NCBI GenBank assembly: GCA_028752135.1
Contig: CP082782.1
Span: forward strand, 248,001-312,000
Length of the DNA: 64,000 bases
Direction: 5' to 3'
From: Ehrlichia sp028752135
Lineage (GTDB): Bacteria; Pseudomonadota; Alphaproteobacteria; Rickettsiales; Anaplasmataceae
The translations under genes and the position numbers were made by a program. Each line of letters opens with the position of its first letter. Position 1 is the stretch's first letter. Shown here in pieces: positions 1-9,115 of the stretch. The notes under the pieces are model-generated. The model was not told the DNA's origin. It saw only the letters and a list, made by a program, of their open reading frames with translations, and made no database searches.

Positions 1-1
1 T

Positions 2-279
2 GGTTTTGAAATTAAGGAGGGAATAAAGTTCTAATTGTAGAAGATGTAATTACTACGGGAAAAACTTCTATGGAAGTAGTAAATTGTGTAAAGAATAATG
101 GTGGTACTGTTGTTGCTGGTGCAGCTTTAGTTAAACGTAATAGAGATGTAAAACTTCCTTTTCCTGTAATTAGTTTAGTGGAATTAAATATTAAGAGTTA
201 TGTTGATGAGGATGTTCCTGAATATTTACGACGGATGCCTATATCAGTACCAGGGAGTAGTAAATATTTACAAGAATAA
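2..279 (+). pseudogene. pyrE: Orotate phosphoribosyltransferase, 3' part, frameshifted
   Basis: C-terminal part of orotate phosphoribosyltransferase, which joins orotate to PRPP to make OMP in pyrimidine synthesis. The PRPP-binding motif VLIVEDVITTGKTS is read from base 28, followed by about 70 residues ending in SSKYLQE. Upstream the same frame has stops at 7-9 and 13-15, while the next frame reads GFEIKEGIK and then stops at 32-34. Joining GFEIKEGIK to VLIVEDVITTG gives the expected family sequence, so one base appears to be missing around the AAA run at 25-27. The gene begins before the window, so only this end can be judged. Its stop lies three bases before the next gene, suggesting one transcript. 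It may be a true pseudogene or a homopolymer sequencing error. Confidence 0.8.
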
Positions 280-282
280 TTA

Positions 283-1065
283 ATGTTTGATCGCTATAAA
301 AAGCAGATTCTTATTTCAGAGATAGGAATAGCAGGTCAAAATAAGTTAAGTAAAAGTAATATACTAATTGTTGGATGTGGTGGTTTAGGAAGTGCGGTTA
401 TTCCTCTTCTTGCAGCTAGTGGTATTGGTAGTATAGTATTGTGTGATGATGATGCAATTCATTTATCAAATCTAAATAGGCAAGTAATTTATAAAGAGAA
501 TGATGTTAATCAAAGTAAAGTAATAAAAGCTCAGGAATTTATAAATTCTCTTAATTCTAATGTTAATGTTCGCGTATTAAATTTCTATATTACTCCTAAG
601 AATTTTGAAAAGATTTTTAAAGGTGTAGATCTTGTTCTAGACTGTACAGATCGATTGGCTACAAAATTATTTCTTAATGATGCATCTGTTATTTTAGGTA
701 AACCTTTGATACATGGAGCAGCAATTGGTTTTACTGGGCAGGTATTAACTATACGCTCATATGGTAAACCTTGTTTAAGATGTTTTTTTGAGTGTCAGTA
801 TATGAGTGTAAATTTAAACTGTGCAAATGCTGGAATATTAGGGGCTACAGTAGGAGTGGTAGGTAGTATCATGGCTATAGAGGCTATAAAATATTTATTA
901 GAAATTCCGGATAATTTGGTAGGAAAATTACAAAAAATAGATTTAAAGTCTAATGACTTTACTAAATATACATTTCAAGAAAATAAGGCATGTATAGTAT
1001 GTGGTGATAATATAATGGTTGACCCTTATGATTATGACTATTATGAAAGTAAATTGTGTTTTTAA
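283..1065 (+). CDS. MoeB/ThiF/HesA family adenylyltransferase
   Basis: E1-like enzyme that adenylates the C-terminal glycine of a ubiquitin-like sulfur carrier (MoaD or ThiS type). The nucleotide-binding glycine motif GCGGLGS is near residue 31, and the DLVLDCTDR segment follows near 117. Two Cys-x-x-Cys pairs, CLRC near 164 and CIVC near 238, fit the structural zinc site of MoeB and ThiF. A Cys near 180 in the segment CANAGILG sits where the family's reactive Cys lies. About 260 residues is normal for MoeB or ThiF without a rhodanese domain. It starts three bases after pyrE, so is probably cotranscribed. Which sulfur carrier it serves, ThiS or MoaD, cannot be decided from this window. Confidence 0.88.
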   Translation: MFDRYKKQILISEIGIAGQNKLSKSNILIVGCGGLGSAVIPLLAASGIGSIVLCDDDAIHLSNLNRQVIYKENDVNQSKVIKAQEFINSLNSNVNVRVLNFYITPKNFEKIFKGVDLVLDCTDRLATKLFLNDASVILGKPLIHGAAIGFTGQVLTIRSYGKPCLRCFFECQYMSVNLNCANAGILGATVGVVGSIMAIEAIKYLLEIPDNLVGKLQKIDLKSNDFTKYTFQENKACIVCGDNIMVDPYDYDYYESKLCF

Positions 1066-1520
1066 TATAGAATTTTCTATTTGAAGTTTATATACATTAG
1101 GTATGTGGTATTAGATTGACGAATTGTGTATGGTGGATTTAAAAAATTTCATTTATAGCAAGCATGCTTATGGTAATGTGAAAAATATAGAATTAATTTT
1201 ATTAAAGAAAAAGTTATCTATAAAAACTATAACAAGTTGAAAGTAGAAGTTTGCATAAAGTTATTTTTTAACTGTTGTTTTAAGAAAATGTATAATGGTG
1301 TTGATCCTTATATTCTTATTTTAAGGATAGACATTAAGATAAAATTCTTGAATACTTATTGAAATAGTTAGATTACAAGGCCTGAATAGATAGCGAAAAT
1401 GTGAGTTTGTATTTTCTTTAATGTTGTATTTGTTTATGCTATATTTAGCTAATTAATCTTGGTAATGTAAGCTGTTCAGTATTGCTATTTTATAATTGCC
1501 TAGTATGTTTGGTAAATGAT
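1066..1520. other. Gap between moeB-like gene and secD
   Basis: No credible coding sequence or RNA gene seen. A weak inverted repeat (ATCCTTA at 1304-1310, TAAGGAT at 1322-1328) is present but is not followed by a T run, so it is not called a terminator. Confidence 0.4.
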
Positions 1521-3038
1521 ATGCTATTTAAGTTACAAATTAAGCCTATAATTGTGACATTATTATGTACTATTGCTATATATTTAGTATTGCCAAATTT
1601 TATTGATAATAAATTCTTACTGTCCAAACAAAAAGTTAATCTAGGGTTAGATTTACGAGGAGGAGTTTATCTATTGTTGGAAGCGGATTTCAAAGAATAT
1701 TTGAAAGAAAGAATGTATAGTTTGTATGATGAGATGTATGAATTCTTGTTAAATAAAAAAATAGAATATAGTCAACTTGATGTAGAGCAGGATAAGCTGA
1801 TATTAATCTTAAAAAATAGTCAAGATTTTGATCAAGTAAGATTGTTTGATAATAAAAATCTTAGAATATCTCAACAGGGAGCTCGTTTAACAATATCTTT
1901 TTATGATAGCTATAAAACAGAGTTGTTGAGAAATGTTATAGCTGACTCTATTAGCAATATAAGACGTAGATTAGATAAATCTGGAACTAAAGAAATTATC
2001 ATAAATAGTCATGGTAAAGATAGGATATCTTTACAAATACCAGGAATACATGATACAAGTCAGATAAAAACATTATTAGGAAAAACAGCAAAATTGACAT
2101 TTCACTTGTTAGAAAATGTAAGTCAGTTATCGTCTATTAACTCTCTTACTACAGTGTTACTTAAAGATAGTCGTGGAAATACATATCCTGTATTAAAAAG
2201 AGTTGAAATTAGTGGAGATTCGTTAGTGGATGTTTCATCTGGGATAAATAGTCTTGGTAATGTAATTGTGCACTTTAAACTAAATAATACTGCAGCTAAA
2301 AAATTTGCAAAAATTACGAAAGAGAATTTTAATAAACCCTTTGCTATAGTGTTAGATGGAGTAGTACTTACTGCCCCTATAATACGTGAACCTATTTTGA
2401 CTGGAAGTGGTGAGATTAGTGGTAATTTTACTGTTGAGACTGCAAAAGAGTTATCGATATTATTGAAATCTGGAGCTTTACCAGTACCTTTAAAAATAAT
2501 TGAAGAAAAAACTATTGGATCAAGTTTAGGGGCTGAATATATTAAGCAGGGTAGACTGGCAATGATAATATCAGTAATAGCAGTATCTGTGTTTATTATA
2601 TTATCTTATAGAGTATTTGGTATATTGGCTGTGATTGGTTTAATATTTAATGTTATTTTTATTATTGCTGCACTTACTTTACTTCAAGCTACATTAACTT
2701 TACCTGGACTTGCTGGAATTACTTTAACGGTGGGAATGTCTGTTGATGCTAATGTTTTAATTTTTGAACGTATTCGAGAGGAATTCAATTTAACAAAGAA
2801 GTTAAAATGGGCTGTAGAATCTGGCTTTAAAAATGCTATGTCAACAATATTTGATTCTAATGTTACTACATTAATTGTTGCTGCTATTATGTTTGTAATA
2901 GGTAGTGGGCCAGTTAGTGGTTTTGCTGTTACATTATCTATAGGTATTTTGTGTTCTATGTTTTCTGCAATTACTTTGACAAAAATGCTGATAGATTTAT
3001 ATATTAAATTATTTAATTTAAAAACATTGAACATATAA
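1521..3038 (+). CDS. secD: Protein translocase subunit SecD
   Basis: Inner-membrane accessory subunit of the Sec translocon. With SecF it uses the proton gradient to help pull exported proteins out of the channel. The start MLFKLQIKP was chosen at the ATG at 1521; a TTG 39 bases upstream would add an unlikely N-terminal extension. Features in order: a first membrane segment at about 10-30; the hallmark GLDLRGG near residue 42; periplasmic P1 with RRRLDKSG and LQIPG; then five membrane segments in the C-terminal third, including PGLAGITLTVGMSVDANVLI, the conserved transmembrane motif carrying the proton-path Asp. About 505 residues is typical for alphaproteobacterial SecD. SecF is not adjacent. 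Confidence 0.95.
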   Translation: MLFKLQIKPIIVTLLCTIAIYLVLPNFIDNKFLLSKQKVNLGLDLRGGVYLLLEADFKEYLKERMYSLYDEMYEFLLNKKIEYSQLDVEQDKLILILKNSQDFDQVRLFDNKNLRISQQGARLTISFYDSYKTELLRNVIADSISNIRRRLDKSGTKEIIINSHGKDRISLQIPGIHDTSQIKTLLGKTAKLTFHLLENVSQLSSINSLTTVLLKDSRGNTYPVLKRVEISGDSLVDVSSGINSLGNVIVHFKLNNTAAKKFAKITKENFNKPFAIVLDGVVLTAPIIREPILTGSGEISGNFTVETAKELSILLKSGALPVPLKIIEEKTIGSSLGAEYIKQGRLAMIISVIAVSVFIILSYRVFGILAVIGLIFNVIFIIAALTLLQATLTLPGLAGITLTVGMSVDANVLIFERIREEFNLTKKLKWAVESGFKNAMSTIFDSNVTTLIVAAIMFVIGSGPVSGFAVTLSIGILCSMFSAITLTKMLIDLYIKLFNLKTLNI

Positions 3039-3077
3039 AGTTTGTAATAAAGATTAATTTTCTGAGAAGTGGAATTT

Positions 3078-3245
3078 ATGTCTGGTTGTGATGAAAAAGC
3101 AAATACAGAGGAAAAAGTAAAAGTAGTTTCCTGCAATGGAGAAGGAGATAATACTAATTATATTGAGCATCCGAAAATATATTTAACAGTTAAAGTGGGA
3201 AAAGAGGTTGTGTGTCCTTATTGTAGTAAAGTTTTTACTTTTTGA
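3078..3245 (+). CDS. Small zinc finger protein (zf-CHCC, NDUFS6-like)
   Basis: A 55-residue protein matching the zf-CHCC family, whose mitochondrial relative is NDUFS6, the zinc-binding accessory subunit of complex I. The pattern is visible: a Cys at 19 (VSCNG), EHPKIYL with His 31, and CPYC at 46-49 followed by KVFTF at the C terminus, so the zinc ligands are C19, H31, C46 and C49. It starts 39 bases after secD and may share its transcript. The last 30 or so bases of the gene are the start of a tandem duplication that continues into the gap. Its role in NADH dehydrogenase is inferred from the family, since nothing nearby encodes complex I. Confidence 0.8.
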   Translation: MSGCDEKANTEEKVKVVSCNGEGDNTNYIEHPKIYLTVKVGKEVVCPYCSKVFTF

Positions 3246-3315
3246 GCTTAAATAGTTAATATATTAGTAGGTATTGTACCCTTATAATAAAGTAATTATT
3301 TTAAAAACTTAGTCA
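3213..3315. repeat. Tandem duplication, copy 1
   Basis: This segment, from the last bases of the zinc finger gene into the gap, is repeated imperfectly at about 3423-3528. Shared landmarks are TAGTAAAGTTTTTA, TTAATATATTA and ATATTGTACC in the same order, with a period of about 210 bases. Confidence 0.7.
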
Positions 3316-3422
3316 TATAATATAAGGATTTAGTAAAATAGATTTTATTTATTCTGCTAGATTGTTGATTATATCGGGTGTCTAGAAGTGTGTGTTTAAG
3401 TTAAGATAGGGTAAGAGTTTAT

Positions 3423-3528
3423 TTGTTTTTTATAGTAAAGTTTTTATTTTTAAGGTAGGATAATTAATATATTAACAGATATTGTACCGTATCCTTTGTA
3501 ATGAGGTAGTTATTTTTGAAAATTTATG
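3423..3528. repeat. Tandem duplication, copy 2
   Basis: Degraded second copy of the segment at 3213-3315. It runs to the start codon of the next gene, so it now forms that gene's leader. Confidence 0.7.
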
Positions 3529-5136
3529 AAAAGTAGTTATGATATACATAGTAATTTTACTAATAGAGCAGGACGTATTGTATTCTATGTTCCAAATAAT
3601 GGGATTTTACGTCTAGGGGAGTTAGTTCCAAATGTTACACCAGCTTCTTATATAATTAATCCTAATAATTATACACAAAAGAAATTTCTTAGTAGAGTAT
3701 TGATACATAATTCTCGTAGTAAAGGTGATATAAATCAGGTTATACAATTTGTACAGTCATTAGGATTATCACCAGTAGTATATTCGCAAAATGATCTTGG
3801 ACTTAATAATGTGTATTCTTATAAAGAAAATAAACAATATAGTGGTTCTAATTGTGTGTTTATTATTTCTTCCAATAGTCAATATGAAACAGATGAGTTA
3901 TACGATATAATTCGAGATACTGAAGAGAGATTTACTGAAGTAGATAGTGAAGATAGGTCTTTTGAAGTAGTAGAATATAACCCAGCTAGTAAACCATTAA
4001 AGTATAAAATATATGATGCTGTATTCTATGCTGAGAAGTGGTCTTTATTAACTCCTGGTGAAAAGGTATTAAGGTGTTGTTCTACTATACTTTCTCTTGC
4101 TATTCCTATTTTTCCTCCTATTCTATTATTATGTTATTTGGGTGAGCTAGAACTTAGAGAGAAAGCATATAGTGCTAATTTATTTACATGGCAATATAGA
4201 AGATATAAAGAACCACGTAATATTTATGATATTTTGAGTAGTTTTCCTGAAGAAAAAAAGAGAGAAATTTTATTAAAGATAAAGAAAGATGCTAGAAAAA
4301 GAGGGTTTCTAGATCTTGATGAAGATAATGTATACCAAGCTACTAATTTAGGGAAAGAAGTAAGTACTAAGAATAATTTATTGCTTATAGAGAGTAGCAG
4401 TCAACTAACAAAACAGCAATTTATATTAAGGATAACTACTTTTTTACTATTGACATTTGTGTGTCTTGCGAAAATGTTAGCTTTGACATGTCATTTTCTT
4501 AAAGCTGATAGAGTAGCCTTATATTGTTCTATGTTATCATATTGTGTAATTCTCATAGAAGGGTTGTATTTAGTGTCACTTAAAAGTACAGTGGCAAAAG
4601 TTTGTGCAGCAGTGTGTATGATAATAGCAAGTTCTTTCCTGTTATTTAATATATTTGCATTATCTTCAGGGGCTAATTTTGGTTATGAGTTAATAATATC
4701 AAGTGTACTAGCAATCGTAAGTGGGGCAATGTTAACTGTTGCTTTGGTATGTAATCGTTGTTATAAACGTGATAGGGACTTAGTATCAAAATTAGGTGGT
4801 ATTAGTATAACTTCTTATATATCAATGAAAGATCATATTCAGGATTTATGTAAAATTGAAGATATAAAACTGCAAGGCTGTGAGTTTGAATCTTCTTATG
4901 GAAGGGACATTACTATTTTTAATGCGTATAAAGCGGGAGTATTTGGTGACTTGCAATATGTTGAGGATCCGGATATTCAAGATGATATAAGTGATGATAA
5001 TGCTAGTTCTATAGACTCTGATACTATCTCTATTTTAACATTGAACGACTATCAACCTGATTACCTATTACCAGATACTAATATGGAAGATTTAGAAGTT
5101 AGTAGAGAAAATCCTTCTTGTGATTTAAGGCATTAG
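3526..5136 (+). CDS. Multi-pass membrane protein of unknown function
   Basis: I do not recognise a family. The 536-residue protein has a soluble N-terminal half, one hydrophobic segment at about 184-205 (rich in Pro and Leu), a charged Lys/Glu/Arg stretch at about 225-280, then four closely spaced membrane segments at about 301-320, 330-352, 358-380 and 388-410, and a soluble tail of about 120 residues. The last 70 residues are strongly acidic (runs such as DIQDDISDDNASS), which could bind a host or bacterial partner, but that is speculation. Starts with ATG and no strong ribosome binding site. The layout resembles lineage-specific Ehrlichia membrane proteins; no catalytic motif is visible. 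Confidence 0.75.
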   Translation: MKSSYDIHSNFTNRAGRIVFYVPNNGILRLGELVPNVTPASYIINPNNYTQKKFLSRVLIHNSRSKGDINQVIQFVQSLGLSPVVYSQNDLGLNNVYSYKENKQYSGSNCVFIISSNSQYETDELYDIIRDTEERFTEVDSEDRSFEVVEYNPASKPLKYKIYDAVFYAEKWSLLTPGEKVLRCCSTILSLAIPIFPPILLLCYLGELELREKAYSANLFTWQYRRYKEPRNIYDILSSFPEEKKREILLKIKKDARKRGFLDLDEDNVYQATNLGKEVSTKNNLLLIESSSQLTKQQFILRITTFLLLTFVCLAKMLALTCHFLKADRVALYCSMLSYCVILIEGLYLVSLKSTVAKVCAAVCMIIASSFLLFNIFALSSGANFGYELIISSVLAIVSGAMLTVALVCNRCYKRDRDLVSKLGGISITSYISMKDHIQDLCKIEDIKLQGCEFESSYGRDITIFNAYKAGVFGDLQYVEDPDIQDDISDDNASSIDSDTISILTLNDYQPDYLLPDTNMEDLEVSRENPSCDLRH

Positions 5137-5211
5137 TAAACTATATATAGGATTATTGGATTGTATGTTATGTAAGTCATTATCTTATGTATATGCAAGT
5201 GAAAAATATGT

Positions 5212-5290
5212 AATATTTTCAACAATTTTAAAGTGTTCCTAGTACAAGACAGAGTTGTAGTGTGTAATAAACTTATATAATCATTAGTAG
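5212..5290. repeat. Direct repeat, copy 1
   Basis: Contains TTCAACAATTTTAAAGTG, then GTTGTAGTGTGTAATAA and ACTTATATA. The same order of elements recurs at 5366-5440, about 155 bases on. Confidence 0.55.
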
Positions 5291-5365
5291 GATATGAAAT
5301 TAATGGCTTTATATTATTAAAGTTTGAGTAATAAGTTTTAAATTTTAGTAAAATAACAGAAATAG

Positions 5366-5440
5366 TTTTTGACAATATTTAAAGTATTTCTCGTATGAAA
5401 TAAAGTTATAGTGTAATAATAGACTTATATATTAAAAGTG
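5366..5440. repeat. Direct repeat, copy 2
   Basis: Degraded copy of 5212-5290 (GACAATATTTAAAGT, GTTATAGTGTAATAA, ACTTATATA). A further partial copy, AACAATGTAAAAGTGTG, is seen at about 5458. Confidence 0.55.
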
Positions 5441-5535
5441 TGTATTTATGGTTTTTAACAATGTAAAAGTGTGTTTCTGGGGATATAACTTAGTAAGTGA
5501 GTAGTATTTTCTTTAGTAGATCATATAGAAGTATT

Positions 5536-5579
5536 TAAGTCTGCCTTTTTTAAATAAATAAATTTATTTAGCAGACTTA
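5536..5579. terminator. Hairpin between convergent genes
   Basis: Perfect 9-base inverted repeat TAAGTCTGC / GCAGACTTA at 5536-5544 and 5571-5579, with an AT-only loop. It lies between two genes that converge, a few bases past the stop of the minus-strand gene. It plausibly ends transcription of one or both. Confidence 0.55.
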
Positions 5580-5582
5580 AAA

Positions 5583-6500
5583 TTAATATTCTGTTTGATT
5601 TATTATGTGTTTAATTTGTTCGTGGAAGTTTTTATTTAGCTTACTAAAGCTACGCATTATAATATGTGGTGCTGTAGAAAATGCACCAGTATTATTTATT
5701 GCATCTTGTAGTAATCTTGCGGAATCTGAATCTAGTAGTTGATCATTTGCCAAATGTGAAAAAATGTTTTCTACGTTTTTTGCGATGTTTTTGTATTTAC
5801 TTAGAGGATGATCAGTTGGATACTGGGCTATGTTTTTTACAATTTGTAGTTCATTGGATGTAAAGTCATGAAAAGCAAGTCTGATTAATTGTTGTAAGAT
5901 GGTTTCTTGGTTATTTTCTTCTATGATTTGCATTTTTATTAATACATTGACAAGTGACTTAATTATGTTGTGTATAGTAGTATTAATAGATACTACGATT
6001 ATATTTTGTTTATCATCTGTTGTAACATCATTAGTATCAGTGTTCATTTTAAGCAGATCAATTAGTCTTTTACTATCTTCTGAAGACAGATCAAGGTATT
6101 TTATTGATATAGGCTGCATCATTATTGCATTGTTGCGAATGCTAATATTGATATTGTATAGTGGTCTATTATTAAAACTGCAAATAACTAGGTTATCAGT
6201 TTTTAAAGTATTACATCCTTGTTCTAAAGATTGAGCTATAATGGATGTACTAATTTTGAAGTCATGTTGTAACATGTGTGTTATTATTTTACTTAAATCA
6301 CTAAACTGAAAATTTGTATCAGTAGTTAATGTTACACAGCTGTCTTGGTATTCTATAGTTACTTCATGGCTAAATAAGGCTTTAGCAGCTTTGTTTTTGT
6401 ATAGTACAGTGAATATTTTAGTAAAGTTTTCTATCTCATCTTTTCCTGTAAAAAATATAGTTATACTTCTACTATTATTAATAAGAATATTTTGTATCAC
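5583..6500 (-). CDS. Hypothetical protein, 305 residues
   Basis: No family recognised. The start is GTG at 6498-6500, preceded by an AAAGAGA purine stretch at suitable distance. There is no signal peptide and no convincing membrane segment. Composition is ordinary for a cytoplasmic Ehrlichia protein, rich in Asn, Ile, Thr and Ser, with some amphipathic helical stretches in the last 120 residues (about 190-300). The gene is monocistronic, converges with the preceding membrane protein gene and is followed by a hairpin. Could be a lineage-specific or secreted effector protein, but nothing in the sequence proves it. Confidence 0.65.
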   Translation of the reverse strand: MIQNILINNSRSITIFFTGKDEIENFTKIFTVLYKNKAAKALFSHEVTIEYQDSCVTLTTDTNFQFSDLSKIITHMLQHDFKISTSIIAQSLEQGCNTLKTDNLVICSFNNRPLYNINISIRNNAIMMQPISIKYLDLSSEDSKRLIDLLKMNTDTNDVTTDDKQNIIVVSINTTIHNIIKSLVNVLIKMQIIEENNQETILQQLIRLAFHDFTSNELQIVKNIAQYPTDHPLSKYKNIAKNVENIFSHLANDQLLDSDSARLLQDAINNTGAFSTAPHIIMRSFSKLNKNFHEQIKHIINQTEY

Positions 6501-7011
6501 GATTTTTCTCTTTGAGGTTGCATGTTAATATTATGCTCAACATTTATTAATAAATAAATAATATCACAAGCTATTATTGAATATTTTTATGAAATATACT
6601 AGAATTATATATATTTTATAGAAAAAATATAGTAAATTTAGTGCAGATAATTTTACTATCAATTATTTAAAAAATCAGTATAGACTATACGTCTGTCTGA
6701 GTAAAATTTATGTATATGTAATTTTATAAGATGGGTAGTGTGTAGTTGGGTTGAGAGTATAGGTATACTGTTGATAAAGTAACAGTGTAGCATTTAGTAC
6801 TGTAGCAAATATAGCACAACAAGTAATTCGCATGTTATCATTTTTAGTAGCAGATGAAATATTTTAATTATGATTTATGTCAATGGCCTTATTTTTATAT
6901 GGAATATTACTATGGAATCAGTGGATTTTAGATACTGTGATATATTAGAAAAAGCTGCAATAAGAATTGATAGAGTGTAAACTTATTCTATATGTTTAGA
7001 TAGTATTTCTT
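6501..7011. other. Divergent gap upstream of lgt
   Basis: Separates the minus-strand hypothetical gene from lgt and must hold promoters for both. A 22-codon frame at about 6912 is too short to support. No RNA gene seen. Confidence 0.4.
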
Positions 7012-7782
7012 ATGAATATAGATCCAGTAGCATTCAAAATAGGATTTCTGGAAATTAGATGGTATTCCTTGGCTTATATATTTGGGATAATGTTTTCTTA
7101 TTGGTATGTGCGGAAAATAGATAAGTATAAAATCTTTAGTAAAGAGCATTATGACGCCATGATATCATGGTGGATTATTAGTATAGTTCTTGGTGGAAGG
7201 ATAGGATATATATTGTTTTACAATTTAGATTTTTATATAAATTTTCCTATTAAAATATTTAAATTATGGGAAGGAGGCATGTCATTCCATGGAGCGGTTA
7301 TAGCTGCTTTAGGTGGTATGTATATTTTTTGTAAAAAAAATAAAATTCCTTTTTTATCTGCAATTGATTTATGTGTATGTGCTGTACCCGTTGGTATATT
7401 TTTGGGACGTATTGCAAACTTTATTAATGGTGAATTGTATGGTAGAGTGACAGATGAAAGATTTGGAGTAATTTTCCCTACAAGTGGAGATTCTTTTTAT
7501 AGACATCCAAGTCAATTATATGAGGCTTTTTTTGAAGGATTATTGTTATTTATAATAATGAATTTGTTGCTCTTTTTCACAAAGATCAGATTATCTGAGG
7601 GTATGTTGACTTCTACCTTTGCGATATTGTACGGAATAATGCGATTTTTTATTGAATTTATTCGTGAACCAGATGTTCAAGTTGGTTATGTGTTATTTGA
7701 TGCAATAACTATGGGACAGCTGTTATCTATTTTTATGGTGATAATTGGTATTTTTATACTTAAATTTGAACTGATGAAATGA
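7012..7782 (+). CDS. lgt: Prolipoprotein diacylglyceryl transferase
   Basis: Inner-membrane enzyme that moves a diacylglyceryl group from phosphatidylglycerol to the lipobox Cys of prelipoproteins, the first step of lipoprotein maturation. The Lgt signature is present: GRIANFINGELYGR near residue 130-145, with the conserved Arg, Asn and Glu. The N-terminal IRWYSLAYIFG and the SFHGAVIA segment also match. Seven or so membrane segments are spread over 256 residues, which is slightly short but normal. The later enzyme LspA is also in this window (44466-44921), so lipoprotein processing is retained. Stands alone between long gaps. Confidence 0.95.
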   Translation: MNIDPVAFKIGFLEIRWYSLAYIFGIMFSYWYVRKIDKYKIFSKEHYDAMISWWIISIVLGGRIGYILFYNLDFYINFPIKIFKLWEGGMSFHGAVIAALGGMYIFCKKNKIPFLSAIDLCVCAVPVGIFLGRIANFINGELYGRVTDERFGVIFPTSGDSFYRHPSQLYEAFFEGLLLFIIMNLLLFFTKIRLSEGMLTSTFAILYGIMRFFIEFIREPDVQVGYVLFDAITMGQLLSIFMVIIGIFILKFELMK

Positions 7783-8028
7783 AATTCTATAAATATGTTG
7801 CTTTACTTCTTTTGTAGGGGTGAATCTTTATTATTTCTGTTTTAAAAAGATTAATTTTGTAAATAAAATATATCATAAAATTATTATTATGGTTATGATT
7901 TAAGAAATAAATTACTTGAAATATCAGTATATTAGTGAATAATTTAATAGTGATTATATTTGTTAATCATATTCCAGTTTAAAATTAGTCTGTAAGACAA
8001 TGTTGCATTTTCTTTAAAAGGTAATATA

Positions 8029-8238
8029 GTGTATGAATATACTAGAATTAATATAATTTTTGGCTATATAATGAAGATAACATTATTTACACCATTTGTT
8101 TCAAACAGCCAAAAATCTTCATTTTTGCAAAGTTTGTATTTGAACGTAAAAGAGAAAAATACTTCTTTTTGTCCTTTAACTTATGTTATTAATGTAACAG
8201 TAGAAGAAAAAGAACCTAAAGATGCAACAACTGATTAA
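8029..8238 (+). CDS. Possible small protein
   Basis: A doubtful frame of 69 codons from GTG at 8029, preceded by AAAAGG at good spacing, or 55 codons from ATG at 8071, which lacks a ribosome binding site. The sequence has no membrane segment, no known motif, and ends in an acidic Lys/Glu-rich tail (EEKEPKDATTD). It stands alone in a gap of over 1.3 kb. It could be a lineage-specific small protein or chance. Confidence 0.3.
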   Translation: MYEYTRINIIFGYIMKITLFTPFVSNSQKSSFLQSLYLNVKEKNTSFCPLTYVINVTVEEKEPKDATTD

Positions 8239-9115
8239 AATATTTTTTTATTATCTTTTCGTTTATATAAAAAATTTAGCTTATATATTATAAGTTCTTG
8301 TATGTACTTTGGATATTTAGAATAGTAGATTTTCAATATATTTAATGTTATATAACTTAGTAACTCTAATAAAATTTTGTTTTTTTGGGTGTTATTTTTA
8401 TGGTGTAAAGTGATCAATCTAACGTTTCGGGAAAAATTTCATAGTAAAAAGATAATTTAAGTCTTATTTAGTCGATAAGTGTTTATATGAGTAATTTATT
8501 GTCTGTATGGGGATATTCATGATATTAGATACTTTGAATTTTTATACTTATTAGTAATATGATGTAGCATGTTAGTAATAATATAACGGTTTAAGTATAG
8601 TTTAGCAAATGTGAATGTTGTTTTACTATCTATAAGTCAGAATTACAATATATACATAACTTGTATCAAATAGAGTGTTGTATTTAAATTTATGAACCTT
8701 TAATTAATGTATTATAACCTGCTAAATAAGATATAAAGTGTATAAATCTATTTGATTTTTAATTTTAGGTAGTATTTACAATAAAATTGATATTAATGCG
8801 CGCTTTAAGTTGTGCGTAAATGAAGTACTAATTAAATGTTGGCTATTATCTGAATTTAACAATAAGCTCGGTTTAAAAAATCTATGATGTCAAGAAAGGA
8901 TTTTAGTTTTTATGAAGATGAAACCTATATGTCATTTCATTTTGGATTATTAATTCGAATATACTTATTGAAAAAACTCTGACATAGAAGAATTTTGCTT
9001 TTAATAAAGCCAGTATTATAAGAGATATATTAAGAGCACATAAAACTAATATGTCTTGAATAATGTGACCATATTTTCCCTGTTAGTAGAAAAGAACTCT
9101 GGAATTTGAAAAATA
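8239..9115. other. Long gap downstream of ftsH
   Basis: About 880 bases with no supported gene or RNA. A minus-strand frame at 8235-8417 encodes only a Lys/Ile/Asn-rich peptide of the kind AT-rich DNA produces by chance. Confidence 0.4.

Larger units (their letters stand above)
5137..5582. other. Gap with decayed tandem repeats
   Basis: No gene supported. It holds the repeat copies and hairpin listed separately. A short minus-strand open frame (5133-5375) overlaps the repeats and has no family features, so is not called. Confidence 0.5.

Noticed and set aside
1304..1328. Inverted repeat ATCCTTA/TAAGGAT as terminator of the moeB-like gene
   Set aside because: Seven-base stem, 240 bases from the stop, no following T run.
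2684..3136. Minus-strand open frame of 150 codons
   Set aside because: Lies antisense to secD and the zinc finger gene; composition mirrors the real genes.
5133..5375. Minus-strand frame of 80 codons after the membrane protein gene
   Set aside because: Overlaps tandem repeats, low-complexity Ile/Thr/His composition, no start signal.
8235..8417. Minus-strand frame of 60 codons
   Set aside because: Lys/Ile/Asn-rich as expected by chance in AT-rich DNA; no ribosome binding site or family features.
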